Assembly: GCA_037178625.1 (NCBI GenBank)
Contig: CM074128.1
Span: forward strand, 4,650,001-4,714,000
Source of the DNA: Skeletonema tropicum
Lineage: Eukaryota > Bacillariophyta > Thalassiosirophyceae > Thalassiosirales > Thalassiosiraceae
Length of the DNA stretch: 64,000 nt
Reading direction: 5' to 3'
Shown in pieces: positions 1 through 11,004 of the stretch. Made by a program: the position numbers and the translations under genes. Each line of letters opens with the position of its first letter. Position 1 is the stretch's first letter. The notes under the pieces are model-generated. The model was not told the DNA's origin. It saw only the letters and a list, made by a program, of their open reading frames with translations, and searched no databases.

Positions 1-123
1 CCGTAGCAACACGTCAAAAGCACAAGACCATCACCATGGTCAAAGCAGCATCGTCGACAAGTAGCAATGAGAAGGATGCACAATCAGCCGCCTGTTAGAG
101 CGCGTCGGCCAGCCGCATCTTAG

Positions 124-300
124 CAACAAGCCAAGTTCAAAAAGACGTCGCCGCCGGTCGGTGATGTGGCGGCGGGCAGCGGTGGCGGCAGCAGCTTCGG
201 TGTGGACGAAGGTACTGTCGATTTCGATGCAGGCGAGTTGAAATTTACTGTCTACAATAAATCAACAATGAAAGAAAAAGGGAAGTATCAAGCTTCCTAA
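124..300 (+). CDS. Possible 3'-terminal exon of a gene cut by the window edge
   Basis: After a TAG at 121-123 the frame is open for 58 codons to the TAA at 298-300. The translation is Gly/Ser-rich and then mixed charged, ending in KEKGKYQAS. The bases before it (cgcatcttag) could be a 3' splice site, so this may be the last exon of a gene whose upstream part is at the left edge. It has no convincing start of its own and I do not recognise it. It could also be decayed coding DNA. Confidence 0.25.
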   Translation, partial: QQAKFKKTSPPVGDVAAGSGGGSSFGVDEGTVDFDAGELKFTVYNKSTMKEKGKYQAS

Positions 301-1077
301 TTTATGGATTTCATTATAGTCTTCTATGGAAAAATATGGTGATGTGTGCGTGTTTGAGTTCAAGGCTCTCAAATGGATGCTCGAGCAAGGAATGTGAAGT
401 GTGCAGTCACATGGTCATGCGGTGAGGGGTAGAAATCAGCAATACTTGTAGCAGCCCGATGTTGCTGCACGCTTTTGGACTGAATATTATAGACTCGGTC
501 GGCATGGGAGCAAGACCTGCTATACAATTCACTCGGTGTGAACGAAAGCAAGATAATGAAACTCGACAGAAATATTCGAGAACAAAGTTGTTTAGGACTG
601 AACGGAGCGTCTATGTGATAAAGGAATTCATTACGATGTTGCGATGGACGAGATAAGAGAGTTTTATGGATATGAAACGAAATCAACGAAGATAATTGAT
701 GCCATGCTAAAAGATAGGCAATGATACAAAGTAGAGGTCAGGATTCATCCCAATCTCCTTTGACATAAGTCTGTATTAACAGTATATAATGTTTTTATTG
801 GAGCAAATGCTTTCGCTGCTTTCATTCTGCCGTGTCCGTAATATTGAAGTTTTGCCTGGCTGCTCACCCACCAAGCCCCCTACTGCCCTCAAATCCTACC
901 TTTGGCTTCAATTAAGGGAGTTAGTGGACAAGTGAGGAATCAATGAGCTTCTACGGACAAAATAAATAACATTGACGCTTTAGAATTGGGTCAACATCCT
1001 ACACGGCCTTACCAACCTCTTTCCCGCCAGAAACCGTCAGTCAGTCACGGGTTAATCCGTGACTGAATTCTACTGTG
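301..1077. other. Intergenic stretch, nothing recognised
   Basis: Only short overlapping open frames on both strands are present, none with family resemblance or coding character. A short palindromic run (gtcacgggttaatccgtgac) at 1036-1055 lies just before the first tandem array. Confidence 0.4.
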
Positions 1078-1750
1078 CCTTCATCAAGTCGCATAGAGAC
1101 TGCAGCATCGCCGCTACAAGTGTAGTCCTCATGAGCCATATACATTTCCTTCTATACTATCGTTGCCAACTATAATGAACCACTAGCAGCGGCTCAGGCT
1201 CATATCCACGTCGCTACACACATTGTAATGGTGAAAGACGGAGCTAGCTCTACGCTCGATTGGCCTTCATCAAGTCGCATACGAGGCTGTAACATTTCCG
1301 CTACAAGTGTAGTCCTCATGAGCCATATACATTTCCTTCTATACTATTGTTTCCAACTATAATGAACCACTAGCAGCGGCTCAGGCTCATATTCACGTCA
1401 CTACACACATTGAGTTGGTGAAAGACGGAGCTGGCTCTACGCTCAATCGGCATTCATCGAGTCGCATACGAGACTGCAGCATCGCCGCTACAAGTGTGGT
1501 TACCATGAGCCGTGTATATGTTCTTTCGTACTATCGTTGCCAACTATAATGCACCACTAGCAGCGGCTCAGGCTCATATTCACGTCGCTACACACATAAA
1601 TGTGTCGCAAACAGCTAGCTCTGCGCTCAATTGGCCTTCATCAAGTCGCATACGAGACTGTAACATCGTCGCTACAAGTGTAGTTACCATGAGCCGTGTA
1701 TATGTTCTTTCGTACTATCGTTGCCAACTATAATGCACCACTAGCAGCGG
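1078..1750. repeat. Tandem satellite array, about 185-bp unit, 3.6 copies
   Basis: Units begin at 1078, 1263, 1450 and 1634 with gccttcatcaagtcgcat or a close variant, giving periods of 185, 187 and 184 bp. Each carries ctacaagtgtag, atgagcc, the block tatcgttgccaactataatg, and accactagcagcgg. The last unit is cut short near 1750. Units differ by scattered substitutions, so the array is not a very recent expansion. Short open frames inside it follow the repeat period and are not genes. A diverged relative lies at 41150-41480. Confidence 0.9.
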
Positions 1751-1844
1751 ATATTGCTTGAATTGACGGTGCTAGACGCATAAAATGGTTTCAAAATACT
1801 TGAGCTAGCACGCTGCCCAAATCGATCATTATAAGGTTGCTGTG

Positions 1845-2450
1845 TACACTACAGATGGCATATCCGAGGTTAGAGTTGATATGTTGTCTATATGCATGCA
1901 TAGAAGAGGTTTGCTGACTAAAACGTTCACAAGCACAAATACATCACACAATACAGTCAAAATATGTGTTTTGAAGAGGGCACTGGGCTTGACAAAGATT
2001 GAGTAGCATATTGATATACGAGCTACAGATGACATACCCGAGGTTAGAGTTGATATGTCGTCCACATGGATGCATAGATAAGGCCTGATTATTAAAACCT
2101 CTTACATCACTGATATATCACACAATAGAAGCGCTCAATGTGTTCTGATGAGGCATTTATTGATTTGGCCGTGACTGAGTAGCGTAGTGTCATACGAGCT
2201 ACAGATGACATACCCGAGGTTGGAGTTGATATGTCGTCCACATGAATGCATAGAAGAGGTCTGGTGACTTCAATCTGTAAAATCACGCATGAATGCACAA
2301 TAGAAGCACTAAATGTGTCCTTACGAGGGCATTAAAATTGGCCAAAATTGAGTAGTATAGTGATTGTACGGACTTTGTAAGATATTTGTTAGGTCTGAGT
2401 TGATATGTCGTCCACATTGATATATAGAAGAAGTCTGAGCACTTCAACTT
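1845..2450. repeat. Second tandem array, about 175-bp unit, 4 copies
   Basis: The core gttgatatg recurs at 1875, 2049, 2225 and 2399, periods 174, 176 and 174 bp. Around it are agctacagatgacatacccgag, tcgtccacat and atgcatagaagaggt. The last unit is the most diverged. The sequence is unrelated to the preceding 185-bp array, yet starts within about 100 bp of its end. Minus-strand open frames here are repeat-derived. Confidence 0.88.
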
Positions 2451-4502
2451 GTTGAATCACAAATGCCTTGCACAATAATCTAACGCTATTGCATCCTGAC
2501 GATCAGGTCTGATTTGATGAAGTTAACTTTGTGTTGAATTGTTGCGCTGCAGTAGCTTAGAGACCCCAAACACACAACCTCCTCCCGTTAAACTAAATAT
2601 GGACAATTTCGCGCAGTTGCTTGATGTGAATAAATGTTATCTCTCAGAAACAAAACTGCCACTTTAAATGCGCTGCATTGTTGTCATATCTTGGAGCGTA
2701 GAACGAGCCGATGGCAAAGTTTTTGTCACGTATATCCGCTGCCATTCAAACAGGACTGTTCGTAGTATTTAATCAAATCATTCCTCCAATCAACTTGAGC
2801 CGGCTCACACCTCATTACTTTTATATTCAATCATCAAATTGTTCCATTCATCTCGATTGATTTGTATCTTCTCCATCTTCTCACGCTCAGTAGTAACTGG
2901 ATTGACCGTACAAATGTATGATACCAGCCAAGTGCCGACAAGGAAAGCATACTAATCGTCCTTCCTAAAAAATCCAAGTCGACGAGCGAGGCTTTACTCG
3001 TCTGCGCCTCCGTTGATGGTGTACCAACATGACTCTCCAATCGACAAGAACAACAAAAGTTCCAATAATAAGTTTCGTGCACGCATCATCGTTTCGTTGA
3101 GCTGCATTACCGAGTCTGCTTTAGGCTTTTGGCTTTTTTTATGGGATGTCCCAAGCACAGTTTCTAAGATTTGAATTCCTACGTAGGGGTTAGTCCAACG
3201 TACATACTACCCATAAACCCTACCTAATCCTGCCATTTTTGACACCAACCATGAAGCACTGCCGCCCCTATTAATGGCCGCAGCTACACTTACGACTCAA
3301 ATATGACCAATATACGTGCTTCTATCGCTAACCAGTATTATTGGCTATATCATGGAGGAGAATTCCTGTCACGATAAATTTCTTCATTGAGAAATTGTTG
3401 CCGCAACCGACGAGAACCGACGCCATGATAATTGGCCATCTCCGCCCACCTCTGATACGGCCCTTTTGGCAATGATACGCTGTAATATATGGTTCGTCAC
3501 TCAACAATTCTCGTATATAATGCAGTAATGACGTCCGAGGTTATGTGAAACGTCTGGAACCACTCTCTCTATTGATATTTAATCCAGAAACCCAGCTGTT
3601 AGATGTGTGATGTGTCACTTGATCAACACACAACAATAAACCATGTTAACTGTCCATAACAACACCCCAAATATGATTTAATATATAAATTTCATAACTG
3701 ACGATGTTGGGAGTGTATGGAGCTTCAGGTTTGGCAATATTGTGTGGTATATACCATATTTGTTACGTTTGTAAAGATGCCTTATTTCATAATTATGAGA
3801 CCTAATAATGTCGAAGTTAACCCAACAATTGACACGCCCATGCTGCTACCGATGTATCTAATGATCATTAGGATGTATGGTATGTGTTTTTGACGATTAT
3901 AGTGGCATAATATTATAATTTATTGTCGATTGTTGTTTTTGTGTGTGATGGAATACATGTTCTGGTTGGCACTTTGTTTTGGGGAGGCAATAGGACTCTT
4001 GTACCGGCTCCAAGCGTACCAAACGTCACTATATATTATATTTGATTGAGGGGGAGGGTTTGGGAGGCTTATACGAGTCTCTACCGCTCCTGTTATTGCA
4101 CATGTAGTTGCGACGGATCGGCTGGTGGCAGTCAAAAGGTGGTGTGGCTGGATTAATTATTTTCTCCGTGGGTGTGGCGATTTTGCCTAAGATTTTTGTC
4201 ATAATTGGTTATGGTATGTTAGTTGATCGATTGGTGTGGGCGGAGTTGATCCAATGGCACCAATACTGACTCGCTTTGGATATATATGGCAGCGGCAGCC
4301 TGAGATAATGTCAGCGAGAAAATATGAGGTTGACAAATTATTTATCTATTTGTTATCATATGAGTAATCGCTTGCCCTTTTCGGAGTCTTATATTGAAAA
4401 TATATCTGACAGGAGGATCGCAAAAAAAGGGCAAGCGTTCACCCAAAGGCGGCTTTGCATATATTAGGACGCCATGAGCATACCATCGTGCCCATGCACA
4501 TC
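2451..4502. other. AT-rich intergenic stretch with one small inverted repeat
   Basis: No gene is recognised. A 13-bp inverted repeat (cgcttgccctttt, with aaaagggcaagcg about 40 bp further on) lies at about 4371-4436 and could form a hairpin. Around 3140-3200 the sequence cacagtttctaag plus cctacgtagg resembles, in inverted orientation, sequence flanking the elements at 6.1-8.5 kb, so it may be another decayed repeat. Confidence 0.35.
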
Positions 4503-5985
4503 AGACCCGTTCTGTCAATCCGATTTCGCGCGTATTTTGAGGCGGATTTCAAGGCCGATTTCGGCTTCCCGCCATTTGAAATCCGCGTATTTTGCTCTCA
4601 TTGACAGAACGAAATCCACCTGTGCTTGCGTATTTTATGAGCCGCCGCACCACCCGCCACCAGCCATCACCCGCCACTGACGCCCGCCTCCTACTACCTA
4701 CCCTACTACCCTATTGACCATGAAGTACAACATAGTAGAACACCTTCAACACCGGCAACCACATGTCTTTCAAACCCAAAATATCGTTCCTAAACCCATT
4801 TTAAACGTAGAATCGAATGGTGGCATCGCTTTGTACCGATATTAAGTGTGTGACGACGTATTGGTCATTAAATAGAGCGTTTCCGTATTTCGACTGAGCG
4901 TCGACGGTCAATGAGGGTCAATCATTCCATATTATCGCCCATTCCATGGAATATAACCCTTCCATTTCCTTCATATAACTAAACTATGGGAGTGTTGAAT
5001 GTTATTGGTGAGGAGCAATCCATATCACTCGCATTATCAAGCTACTGAAGGAACAAATCGATCAGGATAACATCACTCATTTCAACTATAATGAGCTAAT
5101 ATTCTTAGTATGTAGATGCAGGGCACCAATCTGTTGTTCCCCCTCATTCTCAATAGTTTAATAAAAATAATTCTGCTCAATACATTGTGTCTTTCAATTA
5201 TATTGCCTCATGGGGGAGCTGCTATAATAGCCTCATTAACCTCCCAACAGGTGATGTGGGCTGTACATTTAACTCTAACTCTGTAGACGAAGTTTATGGA
5301 TAGCCAAGCTAGGCGGCAAACCAAAGATTATTATTGTGTAATCATTGGGGAGGGATGTACCTAGATCAGAGCAGCGTAACACAATTAAACATAATGATAA
5401 CACCGTCGGCGGCACGGGCCGAGCGGACTTATTCGGTCCTGATATCGCATCAAACGACACCATAGGGCCACCCAATAAAGTCACCACGTTGAGGATATCT
5501 TCCCTAGGTATTATAACACGAAATAACATTATTTCTTGCGTTATCCGCCAAACATTTAATGCACAAATAATGACATGCAGCGATCGACATCATCATTTCT
5601 CGACACAACAAACTATATCTTATAGAATACGCTGCCTACAACGCCGACCGGCGGCTCTAACGGAAGCTCATAACATGCGCCAACTTATAGCGGCCGGATT
5701 TTGTGGTGGCTGGTTGGACAGGGGTGTATAAGTGACATAATGGGAGGGCATAGGGGGGTGTTGTTTTCATCTTGCGTGGAAGATGTTGGATGTTGCGTTG
5801 GCGGGCTCAAATCGGCTCGAAATAGATACGCTCGAAATACGTGAAAAACCTCAAAAAAAGCAGGGCCGATTTCAAGAGGTTTTTGACGTATTTTAGGGGT
5901 GGCGGATTTCAGATGTGGCGGGAAGCAAAATCGGCCTCAAAATCGGCTCGAAATACGCGCGAAATATCATTGACAGAACGGGTCT
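4503..5985. mobile_element. Non-autonomous DNA transposon, long TIRs, 4-bp target-site duplication CATC
   Basis: The left end starts agacccgttctgtcaat at 4503. The right end at 5985 is its reverse complement (attgacagaacgggtct). The match continues inward for about 70 bp with roughly 85% identity, including atttcgcgcgtattt and cttcccgcca. Both sides are flanked by catc (4499-4502 and 5986-5989), a 4-bp target-site duplication. No transposase is visible inside, so it is probably a MITE-like or deleted element mobilised in trans. The left end also contains an internal inverted copy of gttctgtcaat near 4600. The superfamily is not determined. Confidence 0.8.
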
Positions 5986-6183
5986 CATCTTTGTGGAGTT
6001 GTGCGATGTGTGTGTGGTGATGAAAAAATGTTTGGCGAGAGTTAGCGTTTACGGTACCATTATGTGGATGCCAGTAGCTGCTTACATACACAACTTTATC
6101 CTTAGTTAGAGTTATACTGTGTCATATTGAATTCCAACGTACTTTTACTTTTCCACTAACACAGTATGGTCTTAGAAACTGTG

Positions 6184-6963
6184 CAAGGGTAAATAAGCAG
6201 GGTTGGCGTCGTTTTGTGAAATTTCAAAATCAATTTACCATCTCGTCCGCTAACCGGTATTCGAATTTAGCGATTCTTCACAAATTCCGATGTATCGCTC
6301 CTATGATCCGCAGTGATCCAGAAAAGGCATCGAAGTGACCTAAGTAGTATTGTCATTACGACTATGAGATCCCTATAATTGAGTCTCGCTTGCCTTCATT
6401 GAGTCTCGGTTGCCCGCCCGATCTCCGTCATTGAAAGCTCGAATTTAACACTCTGTGCCAGCATCCATGGTCGACGTTGCCGCCGCTGAAATAGACCAAG
6501 TTAATAGCCGTAATATCGGCCGATCGGTGGCTGATCGTTACTATGGATTATTATGTCTGTGTTATCGTGCTTGGATCCAGCAGAAACGCTCGTTGGGACG
6601 TTCAATAAGCATTGTGCAGTGGGCGGCGCTCGCCGGACGTCACCGTCTAATATTGCCTCCATGCTGCCTTCTCTCAGGGGATTTGGCAGCGGCGAGGGCT
6701 TCAACACCAACATAATAATCCATAGTAACCGTCAGCCACCGATCACCCCATAATACGGCTATTAACTTGGTCTAATTCAACGGCGGCAACGGTGACCATG
6801 GTTGCCGTGCCTTGAGCGGCATGGTCAGTGCTGATCATCCTGTCCGGACCGGCACTGACTTTCGCATTCCAGTTTGCCGAAGAGACGGTAACGGTACTCA
6901 GCATTTTTATTAGGTAAAATTTTGGCGGGAACTGTCGTCGCCAACCCTGCTTATTTACCCTTG
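6184..6963. mobile_element. Foldback-like repeat element with about 25-bp perfect TIRs
   Basis: caagggtaaataagcaggg continuing to ggttggcg at 6184-6208 is exactly reverse-complemented at 6939-6963. A second pair of inverted arms lies inside: about 6467-6560 and about 6712-6801 share ccatggtc, gttgccgccg, gaccaagttaatagccgt and gatcggtggctga on opposite strands. The element is therefore largely a long imperfect inverted repeat. No target-site duplication is clear and no transposase is seen. Open frames here on both strands are mirror images of the arms and not genes. Confidence 0.7.
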
Positions 6964-6994
6964 GGATGTCCGACTGCACTTGATGAAGCTACTA

Positions 6995-8513
6995 TAGCTG
7001 TCTTAAATCAACAAACCAATGAGGTAGATTTTTTTGTGTACGTAGGAATCGCCCAAGAAGCGGTACCAAAGTGGCGCCAACGATCATAGAGCACATCGTC
7101 ACCATGGGATTTCCGCCCGATCATCGTACTTTACTAGAGGCATGGTGTTATTATATAAAAGATGTAATGCACGGGGTATTTATATGGATATATATGAATG
7201 TATGAAGTGACTTGATATGTACCGATTTTTACATTTGATGCAAAATAAAAGCCAATCAGTGCACATGGATGTTTATCCTCATCTCCTCCGTGATCAATGA
7301 ACGATGGTGCTATAACAAATATTTCAGCACTATCGACACCAAACACTGTTAAAATAACGATTATACAGTTATGTTATGAATGTGTATATCTTTTTGTTGC
7401 ATAATAATTCGTTTTGAGGCCCACAGATCCCTGTCATTCAACACAAACACTTGTGTTTGAACACCTATCTCCTACAAGAGAATACACTTTGTGCATTCCA
7501 ACGATGTCAGCAGTGACCATATGCAGCTTTATCCGTCAACCATTACTTCATTGAAACCGGAGAATCATAACAAGTCACTGAAGATTCCACTCCGATCTAT
7601 TCAGAGCAATGTAGCGCCATAACAACAGCCTTCTTCGGAGACAATATGTGCACTTATTCCACCCTGATTGAACTTCAAGTCACACAACTATGACCCTGTC
7701 TCTCCAATCAAATGCAATAGTTGCTGTGCCTTTGTTGTCGGATGGTGAGGTTGGATTGAACAACGAAACCATTGCAGTTTGTTCGAGGAATGGCCATGTG
7801 TTGGGCTATGGTGATACCAAGGCTGAGTTCGCCGATGGTAGTGTAGTCAGTGAAATCGGATCTCCTTAACAGCTCCATGGCACAAAGCGATCCTTCCATA
7901 TTATTGAGAGCTCTCCTGTCGTGTTTAGTTGTCTCGTCATGATCAGAGGTCGGAATAGAGCAATGAAATGGGTGACATTTGTGTGTAATCGATGATGTGA
8001 TGTGCAGCAGCAACATGGTGCCTGACGGAGTGCTATGGCCATATGAAGTCACTAACAATGAATCACACCGACACCCAATGTCTATATGTATAAGCGGCGG
8101 CGAGGGTTGATGGAGAGAGGCCGATTGTACCATTCATATTGAGTGGAATTGGACGATGATGCTACGATGATGGTAATTTGCGCTGCTATAGCGGCATTTT
8201 GATTTGCGTCTCTGCTCTTTAATGACTAAGTTGGGTAGGCTCGGCTTTGGATTCCTTGTGCTCTAAGCTATTCATGGACTACCATACCCAACCTACTGTG
8301 GATGTAATGGAGGAGGTGTGATTTTTTATGTTATGGCACTTTTATGGCGGAAATGGTGCCATGGCGTGGTGGATTGTCGCGGTGGTGGAACTTTTTGGTG
8401 GTGGCCAAAAACACATTTGGGGGCTCTTCTGACCTTCTCAAGTGCCGGATGGAGCTACATACTATTCCTACGTACATACGCTACCCCGTAGGGTCCGTGA
8501 TTTAAGACAGCTA
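6995..8513. mobile_element. Candidate DNA transposon or MITE with diverged TIRs and TA flanks
   Basis: tagctgtcttaaatca at 6995-7010 is matched by its reverse complement ending at 8513. A diverged match continues to a shared gtacgtaggaat block about 45-55 bp in. Both ends are flanked by TA (6993-6994 and 8514-8515), as for Tc1/mariner-type insertions. TA is short enough to occur by chance, so the class is tentative. The longest open frame inside (minus strand, 7708-8133) has no family resemblance. Confidence 0.55.
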
Positions 8514-8524
8514 TAAGAAAAAAG

Positions 8525-9479
8525 TAGTGTAATGGAATTTCATACGGGTGAAATTTCACAACTGCAACTTTCAGGAAACTTTCAGGGTGCAATTTGTCAC
8601 AATTTTGGCCAAAAATGAATTTTCACAAAAGTTTCAGCCATCAACCATCAACCACTTCCACTTTCATGATGACGATGACGATGACGATGACGATCGTACC
8701 AACTCATGGTAGAACTATCCTTTCCCAAAGGTGGAGAATAACTACTTGATGAGCATCACTTGATGTGTTTCCTCTGCGATCCAAAGTCTCGTGTCTGGAG
8801 GGAGGTATTCCACCTGCAGACTAATAAGGCTGCACTTGTGAGAAAGATGGTCGAGTGGTATGTGCCCTTGGATGTGATGGATCTGATGAGATGCGGAAGA
8901 GAGTTGTGAAGGATTTTGAGGAGTGTGACACTCAAGCCAATGGCTGGTTTGAATCCTTCGCAGATCCCCTTCCGCAAATTCTATCTTTGGAGGAACTGCA
9001 AAAAAACAAGTCTTTTGGTATCAAAGATGTGGTAAAGTATGTGGAAACAACCGTTGCTATTTCTGGACGCTTGGGATCGTTTGAGTGTTATGCAGGGACG
9101 TCTGACTTCTATCGCTTGGTTGCTAAGCCTCTGTTGTCTATGGGAACTGTAGGATCCATGGATTGTGAATGTAGGGCCAAACCTTTGAAGAACACCATTC
9201 TTATGAAGGATCGGAATAGGATGTTGGATCCAACTGGTGTTGCACTTCTTCGAGGATACGAGAACCTTCGTCATATCATGCATGCGAAGAAGGTGCTTGG
9301 AAAGAGGATTGCAGACTCCCTTAACCCTTAACTGGACTCGAGAATGGTGGACAGGGGTGCGTGCGAACAGTTAGGAAAATAAGCTAGTGACATTTGAAAC
9401 TGAAATTCCATGAAATTCCATGACATTTCACCCTGAAACTTCCAAGAATTTCAAAAAGGGTGAAATTCCATTACCCTAG
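8525..9479 (+). mobile_element. hAT transposon, internal-deletion derivative, with 8-bp target-site duplication
   Basis: The ends read tagtgtaatggaatttca and, reversed at 9479, tagggtaatggaatttca. The flanks are gaaaaaag at 8517-8524 and again at 9480-9487, an exact 8-bp target-site duplication typical of hAT elements. The first 70 bp of the left end match the 5' end of the 3.3-kb element at 43018-46317. Only the C-terminal quarter of the transposase remains. It inserted within 12 bp of the right edge of the preceding element. Confidence 0.92.
8745..9331 (+). pseudogene. hAT transposase, C-terminal fragment, frameshifted
   Basis: Homology to the transposase at 43167-44504 begins at LLDEHHLMCFLCDP (8745) and runs to the terminal stop at 9329-9331, at roughly 80% identity by eye over about 195 residues. 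Near 8870 one base is missing relative to the longer copy (ttggatgtgat against ttgggtgaagat), so the fragment is in two frames. The catalytic N-terminal and central parts are gone. It retains the hAT C-terminal region (SDFYRLVAKPL, GTVGSMDCE, DPTGVALLRG). It cannot encode an active transposase. Confidence 0.9.
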
Positions 9480-10455
9480 AAAAAAGCCTAAGCAAATGCA
9501 GGATGTGGAAGCAATGGCAACGGTTCTTCTGAGCACGGTAGGGCGTACTTAGTTATGCAACTTTTTGGAATTTTTGGCCATTGCGCGAGGGCTTCTCTAA
9601 GTGGCGGCGGACAGGAGCGGAACTTGTTGAAGCAGATGGGCATCTGAAATGAATAAGAAAAATCGCTAAAATTCACGAATTCTTGCCTGGGACAGCCGTG
9701 CCTAGTAGTTACTGAGTTATGGCTAGTCGTAGGGAGCCCATTTTCACCATGGTTGTGTCGTTTTAGATGCCATAATCGGAGGTGAGTCAGGACAAAAGAC
9801 TTAGTTTTACAATGTGTACGTAGGAATTTATTTAAGGTAGAACACAAGTGTTTTTGAGTAGTATTCCTACTGTACAATCGCTGTTTTGGCCGTAGCTAGG
9901 GCATTCGATTCCTTCGTACAGAGGCCGTCGCTAACCGGTACCCTTCAAAATCCACCCTCCAAATATCATCTTTTACACCCTCACCATGATGTCCTCCACT
10001 CCTACGGAACTGCCACTAGACGTCTAGTGGCTCAGTGGTACGACTTTCGCATATGATCAGCAAAAGTACATCAAAGGTCAAACAGACAGACTAAACTGAT
10101 CGTGACGCGTCAAGGGTAAAAACTTCAAGTTAGGCATTGGCAACCACTTTAAAGGTACTGGATATGGAGCGTAAAAATAGTAATTTTGGGCTCCATAGCG
10201 CGATTCCACTAATTACGACGGTGTGCGCTAAAAGCAAAATTCGTTCTGGAAGTCACAAAAAGGGGTTGCCAAATTTTCATATTTAGGATTTGAAAGCAAA
10301 TGGAAATCAACCATGTGAGACTCCCATCTCAAATCTGTCATTTTCTACGTTATCATCACTCACAAACGTACGGTTTAGTTACTGTGCTATTTGATGAACG
10401 GCCCATCAATACAAACGTAATTATTCATTAGGACGATAAGAAATATATCGAGAGG
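9480..10455. other. Intergenic stretch, no gene supported
   Basis: A 129-residue open frame on the minus strand (9488-9877) lacks coding character. A tRNA A-box-like string (tggctcagtgg) occurs at 10026 but no tRNA folds around it. The segment 10388-10455 (gatgaacggcccatcaatacaaacgta and onward) repeats the sequence just upstream of the gene at 13764, so the duplicated unit behind the following fragment includes promoter DNA. Confidence 0.4.
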
Positions 10456-10574
10456 ATGAAAATTAGTGTCGGCAAACCATCATGTGCTGCAATTCTTGTT
10501 CTGCTCGGGTGTACAATACTTTCGTAGCAGAAGCGACTGTGGCGAGTGAGCTACAAAAGTGCAATAACAAACCG
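10456..10574 (+). pseudogene. Fragment of the TSP3/RxLR-like secreted-protein family
   Basis: The ATG and first 20 codons match the start of the gene at 13764 (MKISVG.PSCAAILVLLGCT). An inserted aata-type change then gives a TAG at about residue 24. Further on a deletion removes the segment encoding the R-x-L-R motif, and similarity ends around 10574. The upstream region also matches the promoter region of that gene. It is a dead 5' fragment left by local duplication. Confidence 0.85.
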
Positions 10575-11004
10575 TTTTTGGCCTGAATAGGATGCCAGGA
10601 ATTAGTACTAACCGGTACTCAGGATACTCTATATCAAAGCAAGGTATGACAAAACTGATTCATCTCCTTGAATGCACACAAGCAGGAACCTACTTTTGGA
10701 CCTTCCGCTTCTCGACATTCGCTGTGGCTGTGCTGTTTCTCCACTGTATGTGTGTACGTTTGTCAAGCTTCCTCGACGAAAAGCATTTATACAATACATA
10801 TTACTCGACGAAAACCTCGCCAAATCCCTAAGCTACATCATGCGTTGCGTCTTGGAGTTATGCGTTGAGCAGTGCATAACACAAACCTGTCAAAACCACG
10901 ACCAAACCTACCGCTGAGCGTTAGAAACGGCCCAAAAACTCGATCATACTTAAATTCAGCACTACCAAGAGCAAGAGATAAGTACAATATTTATTGAAGA
11001 AAAG

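Noticed and set aside
1078..2450. CRISPR array
   Set aside because: Regular spacing was noticed, but whole units repeat with no unique spacers; eukaryotic satellite.
5345..5731. 128-codon plus-strand open frame inside the CATC-flanked element
   Set aside because: Overlaps an equally long opposite frame, no domain features; not usable as a transposase.
7708..8133. 141-codon minus-strand open frame inside the TA-flanked element
   Set aside because: Composition (His, Thr, Ser-rich, no pattern) and lack of any transposase landmark make it a chance frame.
9488..9877. 129-codon minus-strand open frame
   Set aside because: No start context, biased composition, no family resemblance; next to a transposon boundary.
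10020..10095. Possible tRNA gene (A-box-like tggctcagtgg)
   Set aside because: The A-box string is good, but no B box with GGTTCRANNCC follows (only ggtcaaac), and no acceptor stem or proper anticodon arm can be drawn. At best a decayed tRNA-derived repeat.
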